From Candidatus Aenigmatarchaeota archaeon (lineage in GTDB: Archaea > Aenigmatarchaeota > Aenigmatarchaeia > QMZS01), in assembly GCA_003663295.1 (NCBI GenBank), contig QMZS01000071.1, forward strand, positions 1 to 5,414: a stretch of 5,414 nt of DNA, written 5' to 3'. The notes below the pieces were generated by a model. The model was not told the DNA's origin. It searched no databases and saw nothing but the letters and a program-made list of their open reading frames with translations. Positions 1-5,414 of the stretch are shown here, piece by piece. Position 1 is the first letter of the stretch, and each line of letters opens with the position of its first letter. The position numbers and the translations under genes are program-made.

Positions 1-939
1 ACCCCTTCTTTCATATCCCGTTCCCTTGCAGGATTTTTTGATACAGATTGCATGAATATTTTTTTATCTCTGGCAGTTATTTCTTTATTTCTGGCTGCTT
101 ATAACAGGGTTGATATTAACAATATCAGAAAAAAGAGTCCAATTATTTTGTCAATTCTTTCAGGGATTTTCCTTGCGGTTTTTGCTTTAAACTGGAGCGG
201 CGGTTTCGCTTATTTGCCGTGGATTCTTTTTGGATTATTTGGTTTCCACTGGTTTTACAGGATTTTAATTGCCAAGGGAGATAATATCACAGAAAAATTA
301 AAGCACAGTTGGTTTTTTTTCAGGGGACATTTACTGGTTTATGTAATATTGTTCGCTGCTTTCTTCTGTTTCACGTTTCCTTTTGTTGGAACTGCTCCAG
401 TAAGCAGCATTGTTGCAGTAACCACATTTTTCCAGACCGCAAAGGCAGAGGGTGGAATTTTTCCTAATGTATGGATTTCAATTTCAGAAGAGATGAACGC
501 TTCTTTAGGAAGTATAATTGGTAGGGTGACACCCCCAATATTCTTCTTCAGTTTCTTTGGACTTTCCATGCTGTTAATATTATTTTTGAGAAATGTGATT
601 TCTTATAATAAATATGAGGGGTCTTATGAAACGGCTTTTGTGGGATTTTTAATATTCTTTCTTTCATTTTTCTTGATATCTTCATCAAATATATATCCTT
701 TGGTGGCATTTTTGTTTTCGGTTTCAGGGATTTTGTTTGGTTTGGTTTTGAAGAATAAAAAATTCTATGTGGAAACTTTTTTCTTTTTGTTTATTTGGAT
801 TGTTCCTACTTTTTACGGGAGTTTCTGGGCTGTAAGGTTTACTCAGATGCTGGCGCTTCCAATGTCTATTTGCGCTGGAATAGCTTTAGGGATTTTATTT
901 GATGTATGCATTAATGCGGTGAAGAAATATGGAAAATAA
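1..939 (+). CDS. aglB: AglB/STT3 oligosaccharyltransferase, membrane (N-terminal) portion, 5' partial
   Basis: This is the membrane part of the enzyme that moves a lipid-linked glycan onto Asn of N-X-S/T at the outer membrane face. The frame is open to the left edge. The first in-frame ATG (52) is not the real start, because the codons before it read S-R-S-L-A-G-F-F-D-T-D (DTD at 40-48), which matches the conserved second metal-binding acidic motif of STT3/AglB. Numbering from the edge, about nine hydrophobic segments follow (roughly 20-34, 48-66, 68-87, 109-129, 178-198, 211-229, 231-251, 256-274, 279-305). The large external loop between the fourth and fifth carries S-I-S-E (nt 478-489), a TIXE-type motif whose Glu would bind the metal. 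A conserved-looking W-A-V-R-F (Arg279) and an A-G-I-A-L-G segment near the end also fit the family. The first DXD motif and the first helices lie outside the window. The frame stops at 937-939 in the loop before the last STT3 helix; the rest continues in the next, overlapping gene. Confidence 0.88.
   Translation, partial: TPSFISRSLAGFFDTDCMNIFLSLAVISLFLAAYNRVDINNIRKKSPIILSILSGIFLAVFALNWSGGFAYLPWILFGLFGFHWFYRILIAKGDNITEKLKHSWFFFRGHLLVYVILFAAFFCFTFPFVGTAPVSSIVAVTTFFQTAKAEGGIFPNVWISISEEMNASLGSIIGRVTPPIFFFSFFGLSMLLILFLRNVISYNKYEGSYETAFVGFLIFFLSFFLISSSNIYPLVAFLFSVSGILFGLVLKNKKFYVETFFFLFIWIVPTFYGSFWAVRFTQMLALPMSICAGIALGILFDVCINAVKKYGK
918..922 (+). promoter_or_regulatory. Shine-Dalgarno site GGTGA for the second aglB frame
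   Basis: GGTGA lies 6 nt before the ATG at 929 and pairs with the UCACC of a standard archaeal 16S 3' end. It sits inside the coding sequence of the upstream frame (the Ala-Val-Lys codons). It decides the start of the downstream gene and suggests that this half is translated by its own or coupled initiation rather than only by a frameshift. A GGTGA could also arise by chance, so this is an inference. Confidence 0.6.
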
Positions 940-1924
940 AGAGAAGAACGGGGCTTATTTTTATATTTCAATAATCTTTTTAATCTTATCAATCGTCCTT
1001 GTTGCTAATTCATTATATTCCATTTATATGGCTTCTGACCAGATGTCAAAACAATATGGTACCGGAATTTCCAGTGGGTGGAGAGATTCAATGGCATGGC
1101 TGAAAAACAACACTCCTGAATGCACGGTTATTGCAACTTATTGGGATCCGGGTTACTGGATTAATGCGCTTTCAGAGAGAAGAACCATTTATGACGGGGG
1201 TTGTCAGCATGCAATAAGGCACACAAAGTTGGATGAATTAAATGGTCTTGATTGCATTGAAGACCGTGGAGGTTATCTGGAAGAAAAAGATGGGGTTCGG
1301 TATTGCGTGACTTCAAGAATGATGGATATGGCAGGTTGTTTGTACACTTCAAATGAAACAAAAGCCGCAAAGATTCTTGAAAGTTATATGGGAAATTGTT
1401 CCGACCTTTATTTCCTCGCCTCAAATGATTTGATTGGAAAATCCCAGTGGTGGACTTATTTTTCAACCTGGAATCCTGAATTGGGTAAGGGGCAGGCTGC
1501 TAATTATGCTATGGTGAGATTAGAGGATAAAAAGGCTCTAAGATATGAAAATGGAACTGCTTTTGTATATGGACCTTTTTATTTAAAAGTGGTTTTTGAA
1601 AATAATACCCAAAAGATAGAACCTTTGTTGTATCAGCAGGGAAAATACCATAAGATTAAAACATTAGTGTTGACTCAGAATAATACTCCTATGAAGATAA
1701 CCTATGAAAATGCAACTGTTCCTGGAACCTTGTGGGTTGATTCAAGTTTGCAACTTATAATCTACATGCCCCTTCAGACAGAAAATTCAATGTTCACAAG
1801 AATGTTCTTCTACAATGGCGAAGGTTTGAAATATTTCGAGCCAGCTTACAGAAATCCTGAAGTCAGATTATTCAAATTTAAGGTTGAGGAATTCAGGAAA
1901 GATTTGGAAGATGGAATTATTTAG
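929..1924 (+). CDS. aglB: AglB/STT3 oligosaccharyltransferase, C-terminal catalytic-domain portion (separate frame)
   Basis: This 331-residue protein continues AglB. It has a Lys-rich cytoplasmic N-terminus and one transmembrane helix (about 10-31), equivalent to the last STT3 helix. S-G-W-R-D-S-M-A-W-L-K-N-N-T-P (49-63) is a typical lead-in to the acceptor-binding motif. The motif itself is Y71-W-D-P-G75 (nt 1139-1153) where the canonical form is WWDYG, and D-G-G follows at 89-91. An N-D-L-I-G-K stretch (166-171) followed by WW resembles the region of the AglB DK/DM motif, though the exact alignment is uncertain. The domain should be extracellular: it has six cysteines (65, 92, 109, 126, 137, 157) and seven N-X-S/T sequons (Asn 60, 142, 156, 208, 225, 251, 261). 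It overlaps the upstream frame by 11 bp in a +1 relation, and an in-frame TGA at 920-922 rules out a longer start. The positive-inside N-terminus and single helix would allow insertion as a separate subunit. A sequencing indel or programmed frameshift would instead make one polypeptide. Confidence 0.87.
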   Translation: MENKEKNGAYFYISIIFLILSIVLVANSLYSIYMASDQMSKQYGTGISSGWRDSMAWLKNNTPECTVIATYWDPGYWINALSERRTIYDGGCQHAIRHTKLDELNGLDCIEDRGGYLEEKDGVRYCVTSRMMDMAGCLYTSNETKAAKILESYMGNCSDLYFLASNDLIGKSQWWTYFSTWNPELGKGQAANYAMVRLEDKKALRYENGTAFVYGPFYLKVVFENNTQKIEPLLYQQGKYHKIKTLVLTQNNTPMKITYENATVPGTLWVDSSLQLIIYMPLQTENSMFTRMFFYNGEGLKYFEPAYRNPEVRLFKFKVEEFRKDLEDGII

Positions 1925-1930
1925 TTTACC

Positions 1931-1946
1931 AAATATTTAAATATTT
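1931..1946. repeat. 16-bp perfect AT palindrome in the convergent intergenic gap
   Basis: AAATATTTAAATATTT is its own reverse complement and lies 6 bp after the aglB stop. It contains a TTTAAATA box (1937-1944) that could act as a TATA element in either direction. Downstream there is only a six-codon ATG frame (1968-1988), so no gene is served that I can see. In AT-rich DNA this may be chance. It could also assist termination as a weak hairpin. Confidence 0.4.
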
Positions 1947-1986
1947 AGTTGGGTGGAATTGTGTTTGATGGTTGAGTTTAGTGCGT

Positions 1987-2008
1987 AAAAAAGCATGAAA
2001 ATAAAAAA
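1987..2008 (-). terminator. T-tract terminator for the ABC importer operon
   Basis: Read on the minus strand, T6-A-T4 and then T6 occur 48 to 69 nt after the ATPase stop codon. Clustered oligo-T tracts without a strong hairpin are the usual archaeal intrinsic terminator form. The position after the last gene of the minus-strand operon fits this role. No transcript data support it. Confidence 0.45.
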
Positions 2009-2055
2009 TCAGTAAGTGTCAAACTCAGGTTTAATAATATCCTTAGCCAGTTAAT

Positions 2056-2781
2056 TTAAATCAGGAAATTTTTTATAAATTTATTTTTTGGTTTTTTGAG
2101 AATTTCTTTTGGTTTTCCTTCTTGCATGATTCTACCGTCTTTTAGTATAATAATTTTGTCTGCAATGTCAAAAATTTCAGAAGGATTATGGGTGATGTAA
2201 ACAATTGTCAATTTCATTTTTTTCTGCAGGGCAACAAGTTCTTTTTTTAACTCTTTTTTTAACACAGGATCTAAATTCGAAAAGGGTTCATCAAGAAGCA
2301 GGATTTTTGAATCCTGCGCAAGAACCCTTGCAATAGCTAGTCTTTGCTTTTCTCCTCCGGATAATTGATGCGGATATATTTTAAGATAATTCTCCAGCTT
2401 AACCAGTTTAAGTATTTTTACCGCTTCTTTTTCTTTTTGTTCGGAATTGATAATCCCTTTTGATTCCAAAACAAAATCAAGATGTTCTTTAATATTCATA
2501 TGAGGCCATAACCCAAGGTCCTGAAAAACAAAACCAAGATTTCTTTTTTCTGGTTCAATAAATATCTTTTCTGAACAAACACATTTTTTATTTATATAAA
2601 TTGCCCCTTTATCAGGAATTTCAAGTCCTGATATGATTCGAAGTAAAGTGGTTTTTCCGCTCCCGCTTGGACCAAGTATTCCGGTAATCTTATTCTTTTC
2701 AATCTCAAGGGAAATATCAAATAATATTTTTTTTTCAAAATGTTTTTCTATACCAATAATTTTTATTCCTTCCATAATCAT
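2056..2781 (-). CDS. ABC transporter ATPase, Fe(III)/FbpC-like, short form
   Basis: This 241-residue protein is the ATP-hydrolysing subunit of an ABC importer, acting on the cytoplasmic side of the permease encoded just upstream. All nucleotide-binding motifs are intact: Walker A G-P-S-G-S-G-K-T (37-44), Q-loop Gln87 in F-V-F-Q-D, signature L-S-G-G-E (140-144), Walker B I-L-L-L-D-E (160-165), D-loop S-N-L-D (168-171) and the switch His198. Phe15 may be the A-loop aromatic residue. It ends soon after the nucleotide-binding domain, so the C-terminal TOBE-type regulatory domain found in classical FbpC/PotA/MalK proteins of about 350 residues is absent. The length is like ThiQ or other short ATPases. 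The start at 2781 overlaps the permease stop as ATGA, which suggests translational coupling; Met3 (2775) is an alternative and neither has a clear Shine-Dalgarno. Family membership is secure, but the substrate is only inferred from the permease. Confidence 0.9.
   Translation of the reverse strand: MIMEGIKIIGIEKHFEKKILFDISLEIEKNKITGILGPSGSGKTTLLRIISGLEIPDKGAIYINKKCVCSEKIFIEPEKRNLGFVFQDLGLWPHMNIKEHLDFVLESKGIINSEQKEKEAVKILKLVKLENYLKIYPHQLSGGEKQRLAIARVLAQDSKILLLDEPFSNLDPVLKKELKKELVALQKKMKLTIVYITHNPSEIFDIADKIIILKDGRIMQEGKPKEILKKPKNKFIKNFLI
2069..2097 (+). terminator. Oligo-T tracts that may end aglB transcription
   Basis: Three T6 runs (2069-2074, 2084-2089, 2092-2097) lie on the plus strand about 145 nt after the aglB stop, inside the 3' end of the convergent ATPase gene. 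This is the form of an archaeal terminator, and termination inside a convergent gene end is plausible. The runs also encode the Lys/Phe-rich tail of the ATPase, so base composition alone could explain them. Confidence 0.35.
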
Positions 2782-4346
2782 ATTTTTGAAATTAGTTCTT
2801 TCTTAGTCAATAACAACATAACAACTGGAATGAGAATCATAAGGATTAATATAATTGATAAGGAAGAAACCATTTCAGCATTGCCATAATGCATTAATGT
2901 TTCTATCCTGCAGGGCAATGTCTGGATGCCCGGCGGAGCAATTAGCAAGGTGGCTCCGAGTTCTCTTAAGCATAGGACAAAACCAACAACAAAACCCGCG
3001 ATTAGCCCCTGTTTCGCAAGAGGCAGTTCAATTTTTAGTATTCTTCTAAGGAAACCCGCTCTTGCAATTTTTGCGCTTTCTTCCATTGAAAGAGAAATCT
3101 GGGATAAAAATGGAGATATTGTTTTTATCACAAAAGGCAGGAATTGAATGAGATATCCAAGAATAATAATTATGAATGTTGTGTAAATTAAATTTGATAA
3201 GGGATCATTCCAAAAATATATCAGCGAGATTCCCAGAATGGATGAGGGAATGGCAATTGGCAGTAAAATAAACAAATCTGCATGTTTTGAATTTTTTGAG
3301 AAATAGGCAATAAAGAAGGCTGATATGGTCATTAAGCCCGCTCCAATAAGAGCAAGCCAGAGTGAATTGAATATCTGATTTTGAGCGAGAATCAAGGCTT
3401 CTATTAATTTCAGTTTTGATTCTAGAATGAGGACAGTTACAGGAATGAAAAATGCAAGGATGATTATGGAAATCATAAAAACTAATCCAGCAATTTTTTG
3501 TAATTTTGAAAGTTCAAGTAGATTGGTTTTTCTATTTGAATTTGTTGATATGGTTACAAAGGATTTGTCTTTTAACCCGAAGTTGTAAAAAGTAATTAAT
3601 AATATTGCTGTTAGCACCAGAGGTAATGACAATATGACTGCGCTTTCAAGATTGAAGAATGAGCTGAACTGGGAGAAAATTTCCTTTGAATAGGTGTGGA
3701 TTCTTAACATGCTGGGAACCCCATATTCAGATAAAGTAAGAATGAAAACAAAGAATCCGGCGATTAATATTTGCGGTTTTATCAGCGGCAGAGTAATTTT
3801 ACTCAAAATATTTTTTTTGCTGGCAATAAGACTCGCGGATTCTTCAAGTTTGCTGTCAAGATTTCTTATTGCCAGAGAAGTTAGCAGGGTTACAATAGGG
3901 AACATTGACAGGGACATTATTATAATCGCTGTGTGCAAATTATAAATGCTGAAAGGCAGACTAAGATGGATTAAATCTCCTCTTGTTCCAAGAAATTCCA
4001 TCCAGGCTATTGTTGAAATATAAGGTGGAATTAAGAGCGGCAGATATGAAATAATTCTTAAGAAAGATTTTCCTGGAATGTTGGTTTTTTCAAATAGGAA
4101 AGCTATTGGAACACCCATACATAAGCACAGTACCGCAGTCCCAAATGCAAATACCAAAGTTCTTGCAAAAATGGTAATTAATCTCGGGTCATAGAAGAAA
4201 GAGATAGAATTAACAAGAGAATTAATTGCTGAGGAATCATAGAATAATTGGATGGAAAAGATGCTTGTGAATAAGTTCAGAATTGGCAGGATGATAATTA
4301 TAAAAAACAGAAATAATACAATAAATTTAATAGATCTTTCGTTCAT
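2778..4346 (-). CDS. ABC transporter permease, fused two-domain FbpB type (probable Fe(III) or related ion import)
   Basis: This 522-residue integral membrane protein consists of two homologous permease domains in one chain, with about 12 hydrophobic segments (near 7-33, 62-88, 95-120, 137-162, 192-210, 235-258, 283-308, 326-350, 356-376, 385-410, 446-462, 490-513). Each half has a cytoplasmic EAA loop that docks on the ATPase: E-E-S-A at 168-171 with T-L-P at 185-187, and E-E-S-A at 422-425 with E-L-P at 440-442. The segments S-E-Y-G-V-P (206-211) and P-P-G-I-Q-T-L (471-477) with M-H-Y-G (485-488) resemble FbpB/AfuB-type iron(III) permeases. The length is normal for fused FbpB/ThiP proteins (about 500-570). 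The gene has its own likely promoter and Shine-Dalgarno and overlaps the ATPase gene by 4 bp. No periplasmic-type binding protein is present in the window. Iron is the best guess; thiamine, phosphonate or another small anion cannot be excluded. Confidence 0.87.
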   Translation of the reverse strand: MNERSIKFIVLFLFFIIIILPILNLFTSIFSIQLFYDSSAINSLVNSISFFYDPRLITIFARTLVFAFGTAVLCLCMGVPIAFLFEKTNIPGKSFLRIISYLPLLIPPYISTIAWMEFLGTRGDLIHLSLPFSIYNLHTAIIIMSLSMFPIVTLLTSLAIRNLDSKLEESASLIASKKNILSKITLPLIKPQILIAGFFVFILTLSEYGVPSMLRIHTYSKEIFSQFSSFFNLESAVILSLPLVLTAILLITFYNFGLKDKSFVTISTNSNRKTNLLELSKLQKIAGLVFMISIIILAFFIPVTVLILESKLKLIEALILAQNQIFNSLWLALIGAGLMTISAFFIAYFSKNSKHADLFILLPIAIPSSILGISLIYFWNDPLSNLIYTTFIIIILGYLIQFLPFVIKTISPFLSQISLSMEESAKIARAGFLRRILKIELPLAKQGLIAGFVVGFVLCLRELGATLLIAPPGIQTLPCRIETLMHYGNAEMVSSLSIILILMILIPVVMLLLTKKELISKI

Positions 4347-4350
4347 AAAA

Positions 4351-4356
4351 TAACCT
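4351..4356 (-). promoter_or_regulatory. Shine-Dalgarno-like site AGGTTA before the permease
   Basis: AGGTTA on the minus strand differs by one base from the archaeal AGGTGA. Its AGGT core lies 6 nt before the permease ATG at 4346. It supports that start codon. Confidence 0.5.
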
Positions 4357-4403
4357 GTAAATTATTATTTGCTGTCTGGGATTAAAATAATAGTCTCTGG
4401 TTT

Positions 4404-4411
4404 GTTTTATA
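4404..4411 (-). promoter_or_regulatory. Archaeal TATA box for the permease-ATPase operon
   Basis: The minus strand reads GGG-TATAAAAC about 58 nt before the permease ATG and inside the 79-bp gap after the Cys-repeat gene. With the usual spacing of about 26 nt, transcription would start near 4381 and leave a leader of roughly 35 nt that contains the AGGTTA site. The importer genes may therefore be transcribed independently of the Cys-repeat genes, although read-through is possible. The rest of the gap shows no further clear signal. Confidence 0.5.
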
Positions 4412-4425
4412 CCCAATCAATTAAC

Positions 4426-5214
4426 TTATATTTCTAAAGTCAAAGATGCCAATACATAAAGTTTGCATAAATCATTTGCAAAGTTGTCATCCAGTTTTTC
4501 GCAGGTTTCAACATCTTTTGATATCGTGCCTATGCACCGGGCTCTTTCCATTTTAGATAAAATAGAATTGCATAAATCAATGTTATTTTCTATAATAGCT
4601 CTTTGACTGTAGCAGGCATCTGTTCCGCAATAACTGGAATCTTCGTGCATTATTGCGTCGCATAAATCTTTTTCAAATGGTTCTGAAGTAATTTCTTCGC
4701 AGTAAGAAGAATCATTTTTAACAACAGCCAAACAGGTATATTTTGCGCTTTCATGTCCGATGTCATCGCAATTTTCTTCAACATACAATTTGTAATATTT
4801 GTAGGGTATATATAAAAAACAGGATTCTAAGAGTGTTTTTGATTTTATATTCTCGCATATAGAAGGATTTTTCTCTTTCAACGCAATATTTGAAAAACAT
4901 ATTGTTCTCTGGAAAGGGTCTTCGATTTTGTTGCATAATTCAAGGTTCGCATTTTTCATTGTGGCAAAACGCCAACAGATTGATTTTAAATTACCTGCAA
5001 GGTCGCAGTAAGTTGAGTTGCTGGTAAAGAATGAATAGCAGGTTATTTTTGTTTCAGGGTGATTAAAATCATCGCACATTTCAATTTTAGTTGTCAGTTC
5101 TGGATAATCCGAATCTTTATTGGAATTCAAAGTTACCAAGGTAATTGTAATGGCCATTAGAATAATTAAAACATACAAAATATTTTGGTTCCTTTTTTTT
5201 ATATTCTTTAACAT
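4426..5214 (-). CDS. Membrane-anchored cysteine-repeat protein, function unknown
   Basis: This 262-residue protein has a Lys/Arg-rich start (K3, K6, K7, R8) and one hydrophobic helix (about 12-29), without a lipobox or an obvious cleavage site. The rest should therefore be exposed outside the cell on an uncleaved anchor. The exposed part has 18 cysteines and the helix none. They form nine pairs: 47/59, 70/80, 94/106, 120/132, 149/161, 172/185, 196/201, 215/227 and 238/250, mostly C-x11-C with 10-16 residues between pairs. This gives a degenerate repeat of about 25 residues, probably short helices joined by disulfides. No CXXC metal or thioredoxin motif is seen. Asn66 and Asn167 are in N-X-S/T sequons and could be AglB substrates. 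The start follows the stop of a paralogous gene by 2 nt, with no clear Shine-Dalgarno, so translation is probably coupled. I recall similar repeats in uncharacterised DPANN proteins but know of no function. Confidence 0.75.
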   Translation of the reverse strand: MLKNIKKRNQNILYVLIILMAITITLVTLNSNKDSDYPELTTKIEMCDDFNHPETKITCYSFFTSNSTYCDLAGNLKSICWRFATMKNANLELCNKIEDPFQRTICFSNIALKEKNPSICENIKSKTLLESCFLYIPYKYYKLYVEENCDDIGHESAKYTCLAVVKNDSSYCEEITSEPFEKDLCDAIMHEDSSYCGTDACYSQRAIIENNIDLCNSILSKMERARCIGTISKDVETCEKLDDNFANDLCKLYVLASLTLEI

Positions 5215-5216
5215 AA

Positions 5217-5414
5217 TTATTCATAAAATAAATCTAAATCTTTTCCCATAAAGAACATTTTGCAAAGGTCTTTTTCATCTTCAAGTTTATTGCAGTTTTC
5301 TATTTTGTTTGATGCAAATGCTATGCATTTTGCTCTTAAAAATTCTGTTGGTTCTTTAAGACAATAAGTCCATTCACTATTTTTTGAAACAAGAATTGCG
5401 CATAGTGGGTCAAG
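5217..5414 (-). CDS. Cysteine-repeat protein, C-terminal end (partial), paralogue of its neighbour
   Basis: The minus-strand frame is open from the right edge to a TAA at 5217-5219, giving 65 residues with the start outside the window. It has five cysteines (5, 18, 30, 41, 51 from the edge) in the same C-x9-13-C rhythm as the downstream gene. Its segment R-A-K-C-I-A (28-33) through C-N-K-L-E-D (41-46) to D-L-C-K (49-52) lines up with R-A-R-C-I-G (225-230), C-E-K-L-D-D (238-243) and D-L-C-K (248-251) of the neighbour. The two are therefore tandem paralogues or two units of one family. The stop is only 2 nt from the next ATG, which indicates one operon. No frame joins the two, since the TAA lies between them. 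Function is unknown. Confidence 0.7.
   Translation of the reverse strand, partial: LDPLCAILVSKNSEWTYCLKEPTEFLRAKCIAFASNKIENCNKLEDEKDLCKMFFMGKDLDLFYE

Noticed and set aside
339..569. Open frame of 76 codons on the minus strand
   Set aside because: It is antisense to the AglB loop that contains the conserved SISE motif, and has no recognisable domain or start signal.
1161..1466. Open frame of 101 codons on the minus strand
   Set aside because: It is opposite the well-supported AglB C-terminal domain; its composition looks like a shadow and no family is recognisable.
1968..1988. Six-codon ATG frame downstream of a TATA-like box in the convergent gap
   Set aside because: It is too short, has no Shine-Dalgarno and is not distinguishable from chance.
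1950..2050. Possible C/D box or other small RNA in the intergenic gap
   Set aside because: A TTGATGG resembles a C box only weakly and no matching D box with proper spacing was found on the plus strand; the minus strand has CTGA but no C box.
2855..3147. Two overlapping plus-strand open frames (64 and 73 codons)
   Set aside because: Both are antisense to the second EAA loop and the PPG/MHYG region of the permease, which is clearly the coding strand.
3694..3945. Plus-strand open frame of 83 codons
   Set aside because: It is antisense to the first EAA loop of the permease and has no independent support.
1..5414. CRISPR array, tRNA or rRNA gene, insertion sequence or attachment site
   Set aside because: No regular direct repeats with spacers, no tRNA-like cloverleaf, no rRNA segment and no transposase or terminal inverted repeats were seen on reading both strands.

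Overview
The window looks archaeal. It is AT-rich, it carries an archaeal-type STT3/AglB oligosaccharyltransferase, its start sites use GGTGA/AGGT-like Shine-Dalgarno sequences, and one intergenic gap has a TATA box. A divergent AglB catalytic motif beside genes for membrane-anchored, cysteine-repeat proteins resembles small-genome DPANN archaea (Woesearchaeota/Pacearchaeota-like). That placement is an impression from sequence character, not a phylogenetic result.

Layout. Positions 1-1924 (+ strand) encode AglB in two overlapping frames. The first runs in from beyond the left edge and carries the membrane part with the DTD and TIXE-type metal/catalytic motifs. The second starts at 929 and carries one transmembrane anchor plus the soluble C-terminal domain with a YWDPG version of WWDYG. 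A 131-bp convergent gap (1925-2055) holds an AT palindrome and T-tracts on the minus strand. Positions 2056-4346 (- strand) encode a two-gene ABC importer of the Fe(III)/FbpB-FbpC type: a fused double permease and a short ATPase joined by an ATGA overlap. A 79-bp gap (4347-4425) contains a good TATA box and a Shine-Dalgarno-like site for the permease. Positions 4426-5414 (- strand) encode two adjacent, paralogous Cys-repeat proteins 2 nt apart; the upstream one is cut by the right edge.

How the genes fit together. The AglB halves would form one N-glycosylation enzyme at the outer face of the cytoplasmic membrane. The ABC genes give the membrane and ATPase parts of an importer, but no solute-binding protein is visible. 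The Cys-repeat proteins should sit outside the cell on an N-terminal anchor, with cysteines probably in disulfides and a few N-glycosylation sequons, so they are possible AglB substrates. Their function is unknown to me. The main points of interest are the AglB split with its own ribosome-binding site, the altered catalytic motif, and the tandem Cys-repeat family next to an importer that lacks a visible binding protein.
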